From: Nocardioides terrae
Lineage (GTDB): Bacteria > Actinomycetota > Actinomycetes > Propionibacteriales > Nocardioidaceae
Assembly: GCF_900112345.1 (NCBI RefSeq)
Contig: NZ_FOLB01000008.1
Location: forward strand, 124,001-188,000
Direction: 5' to 3'
Length of the DNA stretch: 64,000 nucleotides
The notes below the pieces were generated by a model. It worked only from the letters and a program-made list of their open reading frames with translations, was not told the DNA's origin and ran no database searches. This document shows, piece by piece, positions 46,090-54,723 of this stretch. Numbering within the stretch: the stretch's first letter is position 1; every line of letters starts with the position of its first letter. The translations under genes and the position numbers were made by a program.

Positions 46090-46677
46090 TCAGGCGGCGG
46101 TGCCGCTCCCGCCGTCGTAGGAGTCGAAGGAGTCGACCGAGAGGCCGATGACCGTGACGACGACGACCAGCGCGATGATGCCGAGGACGAGGAGCACGGT
46201 CCCGATGATGCCGAGCACGAAGCCGACCTGGGCGCTCTCCCGACCTCCGAGCGCGCCGCCCGAGGCATCGATGCGCCGCTTGGCCGAGGCGCCGAGGAAC
46301 CACGCGACCGGCGACCCGACGAAGCCGATCCCGCAGGCCAGGACGCCGAGGCCGAGGGCGACGATGCCGACGATCAGCGACGCCTGTGCGCCGCCGTCGC
46401 TCGGCCGCGCCGGTGCTGCGTAGCCCTGGTAGCCCGGGTAGCCGGGCTGCGGGTAACCGGGCTGACCGTAGGGCTGGCCGTACGGCTGCGGGGGCTGCTG
46501 GCCGTAGGGCTGGCTGTAGGGCTGGGTGGGCTGGCCATAGGGCTGGCCGTACGGCGGCGGCGTGCCCTGGCCGTACGGCTGGGCGTAGGGCTGGGTCGGC
46601 GGCGGCCCGTAGGGGCTCTGCGGCTGGTCGGGCTGGCCCTCGGCCGGCTGCTGCTCCCCGTCGGGGTGGTCGGTCAT
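46090..46677 (-). CDS. DUF4190-type membrane protein with Pro/Tyr/Gln-rich tail
   Basis: A 195-residue protein. The N-terminal 90 residues are a low-complexity QPYGQPYGQP-type tail. Then come two transmembrane segments (GAQASLIVGIVALGLGVLACGIGFVGSPVAWFLG and VGFVLGIIGTVLLVLGIIALVVVVTVIGL) separated by a small basic loop with a DUF4190-like ASAKRRID. Such proteins are frequent in actinobacteria with unknown function. ATG at 46677 is used; another Met five codons upstream is possible. Its stop is 9 bases before the methyltransferase start. Confidence 0.78.
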   Translation of the reverse strand: MTDHPDGEQQPAEGQPDQPQSPYGPPPTQPYAQPYGQGTPPPYGQPYGQPTQPYSQPYGQQPPQPYGQPYGQPGYPQPGYPGYQGYAAPARPSDGGAQASLIVGIVALGLGVLACGIGFVGSPVAWFLGASAKRRIDASGGALGGRESAQVGFVLGIIGTVLLVLGIIALVVVVTVIGLSVDSFDSYDGGSGTAA

Positions 46678-46681
46678 GGGG

Positions 46682-47764
46682 TCATTCTCCATCAGGCGCC
46701 GCGAGCCACGCGTCGACCTCGGCGCCGAGCCGCTGCTTGGTCGCGTCCGGCGCGGCCGAGGCACGGATCGACATCCGGGCGAGCTCGGCCAGCTGGACGT
46801 CGGAGAGGTCGTGCGCGGCCCGCATCGCGGCGTACTGCCCGAGCAGCCGCGAGCCGAACAGCAGCGGGTCGTCGGCGCCCAGCGCGATCGTGGCCCCGGC
46901 CGCGAGGAGTGTGGGCAGCGGGACCTCGGTGAGCGAGGAGTAGACGCCGAGCGAGACGTTGGACGTCGGGCAGACCTCCAGTGGGATGCCGCTGGAGGCG
47001 ATCCGGTCGAGCAGTGCCTGGTCCTCCGCCGCGCGTACGCCGTGCCCGAGCCGGTTCGCGTGGAGCGAGTCGATCACCCGCGTGATGTGCTCGGGGCCGC
47101 GCAGCTCGCCGCCGTGCGGCACCAGGCGGAGGCCGGCGCGCTCGGCGATGCGGAACGCGTGGTCGAAGTCCTCGGTCCGGCCGCGGCGCTCGTCGTTGGA
47201 GAGGCCGAAGCCGACCACCCCGTGGCCGGCGTACTGCGCCGCCAGCCGGGCCAGGACGCGTGCGTCCATCGGGTGGCGGGTGCGGTTGGCGGCGATGATG
47301 ACGGCCATGCCGAGCCCGGTCCCACGGGACGCGTCGGCGACCGCGTCGAGCACCAGGTCGGTGAACGCGGTGATCCCGCCGAAGCGGGCGGCATAGCCGG
47401 ACGGGTCGACCTGGATCTCCAGCCAGCGGCCGCCGTCGGCCACGTCGTCCTCCGCCGCCTCACGGATCAGCCGGCGGACGTCGCCCTCGGTCCGCAGGAC
47501 CGAACGCGCCACGTCGTAGAGCCGCTGAAAGCGGAACCAGCCCTTCTCGTCGGCCGCGCTCAGCTCCGGCGGCCAGCCGCTGACCAGCTGGTCGGGCAGC
47601 CGGATGCCGTCGCGCGCGGCGAGCTCGAGCAGGGTCGAGTGGCGCATCGACCCGGTGAAGTGGAGGTGCAGGTGAGCCTTGGGGAGGGCCTTCAGATCCC
47701 GCACGTGCTCGTCGGTGGAGTAGTCGGAGCCGCTGGGCGGAGGTGTATCGAGACCACCGATCAC
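46682..47764 (-). CDS. add: Adenosine deaminase
   Basis: A zinc-dependent deaminase: [12 protein letters not shown] (His-x-His metal motif; the usual E before G is changed), [12 protein letters not shown] and [10 protein letters not shown] hold the remaining metal and catalytic residues. It hydrolyses adenosine to inosine, or a related adenine compound. From GTG 47764 it has 360 residues, but the first about 18 codons are a diverged copy of the dispersed repeat seen at 52345. GTG 47704 would give a 340-residue protein starting just before the core. The GTG overlaps the aminotransferase stop. Confidence 0.87.
   Translation of the reverse strand: MIGGLDTPPPSGSDYSTDEHVRDLKALPKAHLHLHFTGSMRHSTLLELAARDGIRLPDQLVSGWPPELSAADEKGWFRFQRLYDVARSVLRTEGDVRRLIREAAEDDVADGGRWLEIQVDPSGYAARFGGITAFTDLVLDAVADASRGTGLGMAVIIAANRTRHPMDARVLARLAAQYAGHGVVGFGLSNDERRGRTEDFDHAFRIAERAGLRLVPHGGELRGPEHITRVIDSLHANRLGHGVRAAEDQALLDRIASSGIPLEVCPTSNVSLGVYSSLTEVPLPTLLAAGATIALGADDPLLFGSRLLGQYAAMRAAHDLSDVQLAELARMSIRASAAPDATKQRLGAEVDAWLAAPDGE
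47711..47762. repeat. Diverged copy of the GGTCTCGATACGC repeat at the add start
   Basis: The 52 bases 47711-47762 align with 52402-52453 at 42 of 52 positions by my count, including GAGCCGCT and TATCGAGACCACCGAT. The copy covers the first codons of add and abuts the aminotransferase stop. It therefore seems to have landed at, or been retained at, this gene junction. Confidence 0.6.
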
Positions 47765-48954
47765 GCGAAGAGCTTCTGCAGGCGCGTGACGCCCTCGGCC
47801 AGGTCGTCGTCGCCGAGCGCGTAGGAGAGCCGCAGGTAGCCGGGCGCGCCGAACGCCTCGCCGGGCACGACCGCGACCTCCGCCTTCTCGAGGATGTGCT
47901 CGGCCAGCTCGGCCGACGAGCCGATGCCGGTGCGCTCGAGCAGGCCCTTGACGGCCGGGAAGGCGTAGAACGCGCCCTCGGGGGTCGGGCAGACCACGCC
48001 GTCGATCTCGTTGAGCATCGAGACGATCGTCCGGCGCCGCCGGTCGAAGGCGGTGCGCATCTCGTCGACGGCCGACAGGTCGCCCTCGAGTGCGGCGATC
48101 GCGGCGCGCTGGGAGACGTTGGCGACGTTGGAGGTCGCGTGCGACTGCAGGTTGGTCGCGGCCTTGACGATGTCGGCCGGGCCGATCATCCAGCCGACCC
48201 GCCAGCCGGTCATCGCGTAGGTCTTCGCGACGCCGTTGAGGACGACGGTGTAGTCGGCGATCTCCGGGCACAGCGTCGCGATCGAGCCGGTCTGGACGCC
48301 GTCGTAGAGCAGGTGCTCGTAGATCTCGTCGGTGACCACCCACAGGCCGTGCTCGGCGACCCAGGTGCCGATCGCGCGGATCTCCTCGGTGGTGTAGACC
48401 GCGCCCGTCGGGTTGGAGGGCGAGACGAAGAGCAGGATCTTGGTGCGCTCGGTGCGCGCTGCCTCGAGCTGCTCGACGGTGACCTTGTAGTCCTGGGTCT
48501 CGTCGGCGAAGACCTCGACGGCGACACCGCCGGCCAGCTGGATGCACTCCGGGTACGTCGTCCAGTACGGCGCCGGCAGCAGCACCTCGTCGCCCGGGTC
48601 GAGCATCGCCGCGAACGACTCGTAGACCGCCTGCTTGCCGCCGTTGGTCACCAGCACGTTGGCCGGGGTGACCTCCCAGCCGGAGTCGCGCTTCGTCTTC
48701 GCGACGATGGCCGCCTTCAGCTCGGGCAGGCCGCCGGCCGGGGTGTAGCGGTGGTTCTTCGGGTCGTGCGCCGCCGCTGCGGCCGCCTCCACGATGTAGT
48801 CCGGGGTCGGGAAGTCCGGCTCGCCGGCGCCGAAGCCGATCACCGGGCGGCCCTCCGCCTTGAGCGCCTTCGCCTTCGCGTCCACCTTCAGGGTCGCCGA
48901 CTCGGCGATGGCACCGATCCGCTGGGACACACGACGGTCACGAGGGGAGGTCAT
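47761..48954 (-). CDS. aspC: Aspartate/aromatic-type pyridoxal-phosphate aminotransferase
   Basis: A 397-residue class I aminotransferase. [13 protein letters not shown] at about 42-54, [10 protein letters not shown] (PLP phosphate loop), [21 protein letters not shown], the Schiff-base Lys244 ([16 protein letters not shown]) and GYLRLSYA fit the aspartate transaminase AspC subgroup (type Ib). It transfers an amino group between aspartate or prephenate and 2-oxoglutarate. The position upstream of secE and tRNA-Trp is usual in actinobacteria. The ATG at 48954 starts just before [12 protein letters not shown]; upstream frames are non-coding. Confidence 0.9.
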   Translation of the reverse strand: MTSPRDRRVSQRIGAIAESATLKVDAKAKALKAEGRPVIGFGAGEPDFPTPDYIVEAAAAAAHDPKNHRYTPAGGLPELKAAIVAKTKRDSGWEVTPANVLVTNGGKQAVYESFAAMLDPGDEVLLPAPYWTTYPECIQLAGGVAVEVFADETQDYKVTVEQLEAARTERTKILLFVSPSNPTGAVYTTEEIRAIGTWVAEHGLWVVTDEIYEHLLYDGVQTGSIATLCPEIADYTVVLNGVAKTYAMTGWRVGWMIGPADIVKAATNLQSHATSNVANVSQRAAIAALEGDLSAVDEMRTAFDRRRRTIVSMLNEIDGVVCPTPEGAFYAFPAVKGLLERTGIGSSAELAEHILEKAEVAVVPGEAFGAPGYLRLSYALGDDDLAEGVTRLQKLFA

Positions 48955-49052
48955 GAGGGCAACTCTATCGGCCGTCCCGGGGCTCCCGGCCACCCGTTTC
49001 GAGCCGTGACGGCCCGGGTGGATCCCGGCCTGAGCCGTTGTCGGAGACCCGA

Positions 49053-49082
49053 TTGGTGCTGTGCCCGACGGACCCGTAGACT
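49053..49082 (+). promoter_or_regulatory. Promoter for tRNA-Trp-secE-nusG
   Basis: TTGGTG (49053-49058), an 18-base spacer and TAGACT (49077-49082) resemble a housekeeping sigma-70 type promoter, ending about 70 bases before the tRNA. Confidence 0.5.
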
Positions 49083-49153
49083 CCCTGGACTGGTGGATCT
49101 CCCACATGCTGTCGCGCGCCTCCAACCGTGCGGGACGAGCGGGAGGCCATCGG

Positions 49154-49226
49154 AGGGCACTAGCTCAACTGGCAGAGCATCGGTCTCCAAAACCGAAGGT
49201 TGGGGGTTCAAGTCCCTCGTGCCCTG
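49154..49226 (+). tRNA. tRNA-Trp (anticodon CCA)
   Basis: Cloverleaf: acceptor AGGGCAC/GTGCCCT, D-arm GCTC/GAGC, anticodon stem TCGGT/ACCGA with loop CTCCAAA, T-arm GGGGG-TTCAAGT-CCCTC with a G-T pair, discriminator G. The 3' CCA is not encoded. tRNA-Trp directly before secE is a conserved actinobacterial arrangement. Confidence 0.96.
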
Positions 49227-49250
49227 CAGGACGGAATGACGAGGAGAGGC

Positions 49251-49496
49251 ATGTCCGAGAGCACCACGGCTCCGGCCCCGAAGAAGCGGGACCGGTCCGA
49301 GAAGCGCACAGGCCCCTTCCTGTTCTACCGACAGGTCGTCGCCGAGCTGCGCAAGGTCGTCTGGCCGACGCAGCAGCAGCTCACGACCTACTTCATCGTC
49401 GTGCTCGTGTTCGTGCTGATCATGATGGCGATCGTCTCGCTCCTGGACCTCGGTCTGGGCAAGGCGTTCTTCACCATCTTCGGCGGACGAGCCTGA
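49251..49496 (+). CDS. secE: Preprotein translocase subunit SecE
   Basis: An 81-residue subunit of the SecYEG channel. A charged N-terminal half ([30 protein letters not shown], the SecE signature) is followed by one transmembrane helix ([21 protein letters not shown]). ATG at 49251 follows GAGGAGAG. It is 24 bases after tRNA-Trp and 32 bases before nusG, probably one transcript. Confidence 0.95.
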   Translation: MSESTTAPAPKKRDRSEKRTGPFLFYRQVVAELRKVVWPTQQQLTTYFIVVLVFVLIMMAIVSLLDLGLGKAFFTIFGGRA

Positions 49497-49528
49497 CGGT
49501 CCGGATCACCAGCAGTTTGGAGCGAAGC

Positions 49529-50329
49529 GTGTCTGAGCAGGAGTTCGAGGCGGTCACCGCCGAGGCCACCGAGGTCGACGAGACCGTGGCCGACGAGGTG
49601 GTCGACGTCGAGGCGTCCGCCGAGCCCGATGCCGAGCCCGGTACCGAGCTTGCGGAGGAGCCTGCCGAGGACGCTGCCGCCGAGCCCGACGAGGACGACC
49701 CGCTCGAGGCCTTCCGCCGCGAGCTGTGGGCCAAGCCGGGCGACTGGTACGTCGTGCACACCTACTCCGGCATGGAGAACCGGGTGAAGTCCAACCTCGA
49801 GCAGCGCAAGGTCGCGCTCAACATGGAGGACTACATCCACGAGATCGTCGTACCGACCGAAGAGGTCGCCGAGATCAAGAACGGCCAGCGCAAGCTCGTC
49901 AAGCGCACCGTCCTGCCCGGCTACGTCCTCGTCCGGATGGACCTCACCGACGAGTCGTGGGCGGCCGTGCGCCACACCCCCAGCGTCACCGGCTTCGTCG
50001 GCCACCAGCACCAGCCGGTGCCGCTGTCGATGTCCGAGGTCGAGAACATGCTGGCGCCCGCCGTGGTCGCCGCCGCGGAGGCCGAGGCCGCCGCCGCCGG
50101 CACGCAGACCTCCGGTGGCCGCTCGGCCACCACCCCGGCGAAGAAGCCGATCGAGGTCGCCGACTTCTCCGAGGGCGACTCGGTCATGGTGGTCGACGGT
50201 CCGTTCGCGACGCTGCACGCCACGATCACCGAGCTCAACGCTGAGTCGCAGCGCGTCAAGGCGCTCGTCGAGATCTTCGGCCGGGAGACCCCGGTCGAGC
50301 TCAGCTTCTCGCAGATCCAGAAGGTCTGA
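49529..50329 (+). CDS. nusG: Transcription termination/antitermination protein NusG
   Basis: A 266-residue NusG. A 70-residue acidic extension (rich in Glu, Asp and Ala) precedes the NGN domain ([21 protein letters not shown] to [10 protein letters not shown]), a linker, and the KOW domain at the end ([25 protein letters not shown]). The acidic extension is usual in actinobacteria. It binds RNA polymerase and couples it to Rho or to ribosomes. GTG at 49529 is chosen because GGAG lies 8 bases upstream and no coding signal precedes it. Confidence 0.95.
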   Translation: MSEQEFEAVTAEATEVDETVADEVVDVEASAEPDAEPGTELAEEPAEDAAAEPDEDDPLEAFRRELWAKPGDWYVVHTYSGMENRVKSNLEQRKVALNMEDYIHEIVVPTEEVAEIKNGQRKLVKRTVLPGYVLVRMDLTDESWAAVRHTPSVTGFVGHQHQPVPLSMSEVENMLAPAVVAAAEAEAAAAGTQTSGGRSATTPAKKPIEVADFSEGDSVMVVDGPFATLHATITELNAESQRVKALVEIFGRETPVELSFSQIQKV

Positions 50330-50400
50330 GGCGCGCCGGAGCCTGCTCCGGCACGGGACCGAAGAGGTCGTATCGGGACCCTGCTTCCCTGGATTTCGCA

Positions 50401-50420
50401 GTCCGCGGGGATCCGCGGAC
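50401..50420. promoter_or_regulatory. Perfect hairpin in the nusG-rplK gap
   Basis: GTCCGCGG, GGAT, CCGCGGAC is a perfect 8-bp stem with a 4-base loop. A second, smaller one (GCCGGAG, CCTG, CTCCGGC at 50335-50352) follows the nusG stop. Either may be a terminator or a regulatory structure of the L11 leader. AATAGT after the stem could be a -10 element. Confidence 0.4.
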
Positions 50421-50492
50421 AATAGTCAGGTTGCAAGTGGCAGAGGGCGTCCTACGTCTTCGTCATGACCACGAGAAAGAAAGAGATAGAGC

Positions 50493-50921
50493 ATGCCTCC
50501 CAAGAAGAAGATCGCCGCGCTGGTCAAGGTCCAGCTCCAGGCCGGCTCCGCGACCCCGGCCCCGCCGGTCGGTACCGCGCTCGGTCCGCACGGCGTCAAC
50601 ATCATGGACTTCTGCAAGGCCTACAACGCCCAGACCGAGTCCATGCGCGGCAACGTCGTCCCCGTCGAGATCACGATCTACGAGGACCGCACGTTCACCT
50701 TCATCACGAAGACCCCGCCGGCCGCTGAGCTCATCAAGAAGGCCGCCGGCCTCGCCAAGGGCTCCTCGGTCCCGCACAAGGACAAGGTCGGCAAGCTGAC
50801 CAAGGACCAGGTGCGCGAGATCGCGACCACCAAGCTTCCCGACCTCAACGCCAACGACATCGAGGCCGCGATGAAGATCGTCGAGGGCACCGCCCGCTCC
50901 ATGGGCATCACCACCGACTGA
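50493..50921 (+). CDS. rplK: 50S ribosomal protein L11
   Basis: A 142-residue L11 with the N-terminal domain ([34 protein letters not shown]) and the RNA-binding C-terminal domain ([41 protein letters not shown]). It supports the GTPase-associated centre and stringent-response signalling. It precedes rplA by 60 bases, the classical L11 operon. Confidence 0.97.
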   Translation: MPPKKKIAALVKVQLQAGSATPAPPVGTALGPHGVNIMDFCKAYNAQTESMRGNVVPVEITIYEDRTFTFITKTPPAAELIKKAAGLAKGSSVPHKDKVGKLTKDQVREIATTKLPDLNANDIEAAMKIVEGTARSMGITTD

Positions 50922-50981
50922 AACGTGGGAGAGCCGCGCTGGCTCGCTGACCACATCTCCTCTTAGACCGAAGGAACCACC

Positions 50982-51695
50982 ATGCAGCGCAGCAAGACCT
51001 ACCGCGCGGCCGCCGAGGCGTTCGACAAGAACGAGCTCTACGCGCCGCTCGCCGCGATCAAGATCGCGAAGGACAACTCCAAGAAGAAGTTCGACGAGAC
51101 CGTCGACGTCGTCATGCGTCTGGGTGTCGACCCGCGCAAGGCCGACCAGATGGTCCGCGGCACCGTCAACCTGCCGCACGGCACGGGCAAGACCGCCCGT
51201 GTGCTCGTGTTCGCGCAGGCCGACAAGGCCGATGCCGCCCGCGAGGCCGGCGCCGACTTCGTCGGTGCTGACGACCTCATCGAGAAGGTCGCCGGCGGCT
51301 GGCTCGACTTCGACGCCGTGGTCGCGACCCCGGACATGATGGGCAAGGTCGGTCGACTCGGCCGCGTGCTCGGTCCGCGCTCGCTCATGCCGAACCCGAA
51401 GACCGGCACCGTGACGCCGGACGTGGCCAAGGCCGTGTCCGACATCAAGGGCGGCAAGATCGAGTTCCGCGTGGACCGTCACGCGAACCTCCACTTCATC
51501 ATCGGCAAGGCCTCCTTCTCCGAGGTCCAGCTCGCGGAGAACTACGCCGCGGCGCTCGAGGAGGTCCTCCGTCTGAAGCCGGCCAGCTCCAAGGGCCGCT
51601 ACGTCAAGAAGATCACCGTCTCCACGACGATGGGCCCGGGCGTCCAGGTCGACCCGAACCGCACCAAGAACGTCGCGGCTGAGGACGAGGCCTGA
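50982..51695 (+). CDS. rplA: 50S ribosomal protein L1
   Basis: A 237-residue L1 with the L1 signature [30 protein letters not shown]. It is an L1-stalk protein and, in many bacteria, the translational repressor of the L11-L1 operon. GAAGGAA precedes the ATG. A bidirectional hairpin terminator follows 22 bases after the stop. Confidence 0.97.
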   Translation: MQRSKTYRAAAEAFDKNELYAPLAAIKIAKDNSKKKFDETVDVVMRLGVDPRKADQMVRGTVNLPHGTGKTARVLVFAQADKADAAREAGADFVGADDLIEKVAGGWLDFDAVVATPDMMGKVGRLGRVLGPRSLMPNPKTGTVTPDVAKAVSDIKGGKIEFRVDRHANLHFIIGKASFSEVQLAENYAAALEEVLRLKPASSKGRYVKKITVSTTMGPGVQVDPNRTKNVAAEDEA

Positions 51696-51716
51696 TCGTC
51701 ACCTGACGAACAGCAG

Positions 51717-51750
51717 AACCGGCCGCCACCCCACGGGGTGGCGGCCGGTT
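51717..51750. terminator. Bidirectional terminator between rplA and the convergent gene
   Basis: A perfect 16-bp inverted repeat (51717-51732 and 51735-51750) starting AACCGG and ending CCGGTT, so T-rich ends occur on both strands. It lies between the rplA stop and the stop of the minus-strand gene. Confidence 0.8.
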
Positions 51751-51784
51751 CCGCGTTTCCAGGGCTTCCGGGGTTTCGGAGCCG

Positions 51785-52306
51785 TCAGGCGACGTCCGGC
51801 CCCTGGGCGCGGACCTCCTGGACGTGGGCGAGCGACTCCTTGAGGTCCGTCAGCCACTCGTCGCTGTTGCGCTGCACCAGCCGGACGCACCAGCCCAGCG
51901 CCTCGCTGCGGCTGCGGGCCACGCCGCCGTCGATGAGCAGGTCGAGCACCTGCCGCTCGCGCTGCCGCAGGCGCGTCATCACGGGCGCCGAGACGTTCGT
52001 GAAGACGAAGCGCCGTCCCTCGCACTCGACGCCCCACGAGACCTTCCGCTCGAAGCGGTGCTCCGCCTCGCGGGCCACCGCCATCCTGTCCTCGCGGGTG
52101 CGCTCACGGAATTCGCTGACCCTGCCCTCGACGGCGGCGGCCCGCTCGGCCTCCGACGCCTCGGACGTGTCCGTCGGGCCGGGGATCCGACCGACGACCG
52201 TGATCTCCTCGCGGTCGACCGCGACGTCGACCAGCTCCTCGAAGAGCCCTTCGGGGAGGCGCCCGGAGAACCAGCCCCGGACGGCTTCCAACTCGGATGT
52301 AATCAT
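51785..52306 (-). CDS. Uncharacterised 173-residue protein
   Basis: I do not recognise this family. The protein starts MITSELEAVRGWFSGRLPEG and contains VDREEITVVGRIPGP, a charged helix rich in Arg/Glu (about 48-90, EASEAERAAAVEGRVSEF onwards), FVFTNVSAPVMTRLRQRERQVLDLLIDGGVARSRSEALGWCVRLV and an acidic end. The SRSEALGWCVRLV region resembles the second half of a ribbon-helix-helix, so a DNA-binding role is conceivable. It has no signal or membrane segment. It lies convergent to rplA and its upstream side borders the repeat block at 52345. Confidence 0.72.
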   Translation of the reverse strand: MITSELEAVRGWFSGRLPEGLFEELVDVAVDREEITVVGRIPGPTDTSEASEAERAAAVEGRVSEFRERTREDRMAVAREAEHRFERKVSWGVECEGRRFVFTNVSAPVMTRLRQRERQVLDLLIDGGVARSRSEALGWCVRLVQRNSDEWLTDLKESLAHVQEVRAQGPDVA

Positions 52307-52344
52307 GTAATCAAACGTACGCCGGCGGTCAAGGCACGTCGAGT

Positions 52345-52600
52345 GATGGTCTCGATACGCTCGCTGGCGCTCGCTACTCGACCACCGAAGTATCGCCGGA
52401 ATCGCTGGTCGAGTAGCCCGAGCCGCTAGGCGACGGCGTATCGAGACCACCGATGGTCTCGATACGCTCGCTGGCGCTCGCTACTCGACCACCGACGTGT
52501 CGCCGGAATCGCTGGTCGAGTAGCCCGAGCCGCTAGGCGAGGGCGTATCGAGACCACGATGGTCTCGGTACGCTCGCTGGCGCTCGCTACTCGACCATCG
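52345..52600. repeat. Two and a half tandem units of an imperfect-palindromic repeat
   Basis: Unit 1 is 52345-52451 (107 bp), unit 2 is 52452-52557 (106 bp), and a partial third is 52558-52600. Each begins GATGGTCTCGATACGCTCG and ends CGTATCGAGACCAC; the two ends are inverted copies of one another (GGTCTCGATACGC and CTACTCGACCA versus their complements), so each unit can fold as a long hairpin. Stop-free frames run through it but show no protein-like composition. Copies or partial copies also occur near 47711. It fills the gap between the 51785 gene and the DnaB-like gene. Confidence 0.85.
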
Positions 52601-52620
52601 AACGACACCGAGAAGTGCGG

Positions 52621-53610
52621 CTACTCCAGGACGAGGCGCTCGTCGACCAGCTGCTCGCGGACCAGGCCGCCGTCGGGGTCGAAGCGGTTCTGCTCGAAGT
52701 GCTTGCGGAACTCCAGCTCGAGCCCGGCGCGACCGTTGCGGTTCTTCTCGACGCTGAGCACGGTCCACTGACGGAACGTCTCGGCGTTGGCGGCGTAGAC
52801 GAGGTGCTGGCGCGAGACGATGTCGTACTTGCTGTTGAGGATGAGCAGCACGTCGCACTCGTAGGCGAGCGCCGTCGAGCCGCGCAGGTGGTGGGCGCGC
52901 ATCCGCTTGCCCGCGAGCAGGCCGCCCTTGTCCGAGGCGCTGATCGCGAACACCGGGACCTGGTGCATGATCGCGAGGTCCTTGAGGTCCTCGACGACCT
53001 CCGCCGCGCGCTCGGCCTCGTTGACCGAGTCCGACTTGACCTTCTGCAGGTAGTCGACGATGACGAGCGGGGACTGGCCGGTCTCCCGGCGGACCTGCTC
53101 GACCGCCTCGGCGATCACCTTGATGCTGGTGGTGGTGCCCGTCGAGCGGTGCAGGTGGAAGTGCTCCTGGTAGGACAGCACGGTCTGCAGCGCCTCGGTC
53201 GCCGTCGGGAGCGTCTGGAGCCGCCCGACGAGCCCGTCCGGGTTCGGGGAGGGGTCCTCGAAGAGGTGCCGGAAGCGGTCCTGGTTGGGCGCGTGGCTCT
53301 GGTAGAGCAGCCCGGCCTCGAGCGAGACCAGCCGACTGAGGAGCACCTCGGGGTCGTGCTCGTAGCAGAAGTAGACGACCGCGTGGCCAGCGGCCGCGGC
53401 GTTGCGGGCCATCTGGAGCGCCATGGTCGTCTTGCCCTGGCCCTGGGGGCCGGCGAGCAGGATGAGGTTGCCGCCGCGCAGTCCGCCGTCGAGGACGTCG
53501 TCGAGGGCGGGGAAGCCGGTCGGCCACAGGTGGGTCGTCCCGGTGCCGAGGCGCGCGCGCTCATCGACGCGCTCGAGCACGTCGGCGAGGGAGTGAAGCT
53601 CCGGGTCCAC
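52621..53610 (-). CDS. Stand-alone DnaB C-terminal-domain (RecA-fold) ATPase
   Basis: A 329-residue protein with the DnaB helicase core but none of the N-terminal primase-binding domain. Walker A is GPQGQGKTT at 54-62; Walker B is VIVDYLQK at 183-190. LRGSTALAYECDVLLIL matches the DnaB motif 4, and the C-terminal VEKNRNGRAGLELEFRKHFEQNRF matches the arginine-finger/QRNG region. Full-length replicative helicases are 450 or more residues, so this is a short paralogue. GTG at 53610 is the start. The usual replicative dnaB is not in this window. Role unknown; mobile or repair-related helicase, or a signalling ATPase, are possibilities. Confidence 0.8.
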   Translation of the reverse strand: MDPELHSLADVLERVDERARLGTGTTHLWPTGFPALDDVLDGGLRGGNLILLAGPQGQGKTTMALQMARNAAAAGHAVVYFCYEHDPEVLLSRLVSLEAGLLYQSHAPNQDRFRHLFEDPSPNPDGLVGRLQTLPTATEALQTVLSYQEHFHLHRSTGTTTSIKVIAEAVEQVRRETGQSPLVIVDYLQKVKSDSVNEAERAAEVVEDLKDLAIMHQVPVFAISASDKGGLLAGKRMRAHHLRGSTALAYECDVLLILNSKYDIVSRQHLVYAANAETFRQWTVLSVEKNRNGRAGLELEFRKHFEQNRFDPDGGLVREQLVDERLVLE

Positions 53611-53778
53611 GCAGCCATCAGAGCAAGGTTCGCCGGCCTGGGCCCCCAGAATCGGCAGGACTGCCCGATCGGGCCGGGTCGGACTGCCGAACGGGTGGTC
53701 GCGACCTGACCCGAACGGGCCATCCGGGACCGGTCTCGCCGGGATCCCGGGTCGTGGGGCCGTCGGGACCGCCTCGAT

Positions 53779-53807
53779 TTGGGGCGGCCGCCCGGACGGC
53801 GTACCGT
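53779..53807 (+). promoter_or_regulatory. Promoter for the L10 leader and rplJL
   Basis: TTGGGG (53779-53784), a 17-base spacer and TACCGT (53802-53807) precede the leader by about 7 bases. Nothing else is seen between 53611 and 53778. Confidence 0.5.
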
Positions 53808-53814
53808 TCCGTCT

Positions 53815-53945
53815 GAAACCAGAGACCGCCGGTTGTGACTCCGCCAGGAGTGACCGAAGGTGCCGCGACAGCGGACGGCCAGCGTAGGTGATGAGCAGAG
53901 ACGGATGTCGACGCCCTGAGCCTGCGCTCAGGGCGTTTGTTGTTC
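53815..53945 (+). ncRNA. Ribosomal protein L10 leader
   Basis: A structured leader directly upstream of rplJ. GAGACCGCCGGTTGTGA and GGCCAGCGTAGGTGATG are the conserved kink-turn and loop segments to which the L10-(L12) complex binds. The leader ends in an intrinsic-terminator-like hairpin with T-rich tail (53912-53944). Excess L10/L12 would be expected to stop rplJL transcription. The boundaries are approximate. Confidence 0.75.
53912..53944 (+). terminator. Attenuator hairpin in the rplJ leader
   Basis: A perfect 10-bp stem (53912-53921 and 53926-53935), 4-base loop CTGC, then TTTGTTGTT. It lies 43 bases before the rplJ ATG, so it is a regulatory terminator and not the end of a gene. Confidence 0.75.
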
Positions 53946-53987
53946 CGGACGATCGCGGTGGTCTCGTTCCACGGAAGAAGGAGACCC

Positions 53988-54647
53988 ATGGCGCGGGCAG
54001 ACAAGCAGGCCGCCGTCGCCGAGATCGCTGACGAGTTCAGCGTCTCGGTCGGTGCCGTGCTGACCGAGTACCGCGGTCTCACCGTCAAGGAGCTGAAGGA
54101 CCTCCGACGCTCCCTCGGTGCGAACGCCGACTATGCCGTGGTCAAGAACACGCTGGCCAAGATCGCCGCCAAGAACAGCGGCATCGAGGGCTTCGACGAC
54201 CTGCTGACCGGCCCGACCGCGATCGCCTTCATCAAGGGCGACGTCGTCGAGACGGCCAAGGGTCTGCGTGACTTTGCCAAGGCGAACCCGAACCTTGTCA
54301 TCAAGGGCGGGGTCTACGAGGGCAAGACGCTCGACGCTGCCGAGGTGGCCAAGCTGGCCGACCTCGAGTCGCGCGAGGTCCTGCTGGCCAAGCTGGCCGG
54401 CGCGATGACCGCGTCGCTCTCGCAGGCGCTCTACGTCTTCAACGCCCTGCCCCAGAAGGCCGCGCAGCTCGCTGCCGCGTTGGCGGAGAAGGCCGCGAAC
54501 GACCCCACGATCCTCGCAGGTGGTGCTGGTACGCCGGCCGCCGCCGAGGAGGCTGCAACCGAGGCTGCTGCCGAGGTTGAGGTTCCCGAGACCGAGGACT
54601 CCGCCGACAGCGGGGCCGCGGTCGAGGAGACCACGACCGAGGCCTGA
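53988..54647 (+). CDS. rplJ: 50S ribosomal protein L10
   Basis: A 219-residue L10. It starts [17 protein letters not shown] after [33 protein letters not shown] is the rRNA-binding part. The C-terminal helix holding the L12 dimers extends into an acidic Ala/Glu-rich tail of about 40 residues, common in actinobacteria (typical L10 is 165-175). Confidence 0.96.
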   Translation: MARADKQAAVAEIADEFSVSVGAVLTEYRGLTVKELKDLRRSLGANADYAVVKNTLAKIAAKNSGIEGFDDLLTGPTAIAFIKGDVVETAKGLRDFAKANPNLVIKGGVYEGKTLDAAEVAKLADLESREVLLAKLAGAMTASLSQALYVFNALPQKAAQLAAALAEKAANDPTILAGGAGTPAAAEEAATEAAAEVEVPETEDSADSGAAVEETTTEA

Positions 54648-54723
54648 CGGCTGAGGCTCACCACCACCTGAAACCCGGCCGACGGTCTCCGACCGAAAGG
54701 CCACACTGAAAGGACAAGCCATC

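Noticed and set aside
52345..52600. CRISPR array
   Set aside because: There are only 2.5 units, of about 107 bp, without conserved short repeats alternating with unique spacers, and no cas gene is near. The units are tandem, internally palindromic repeats.
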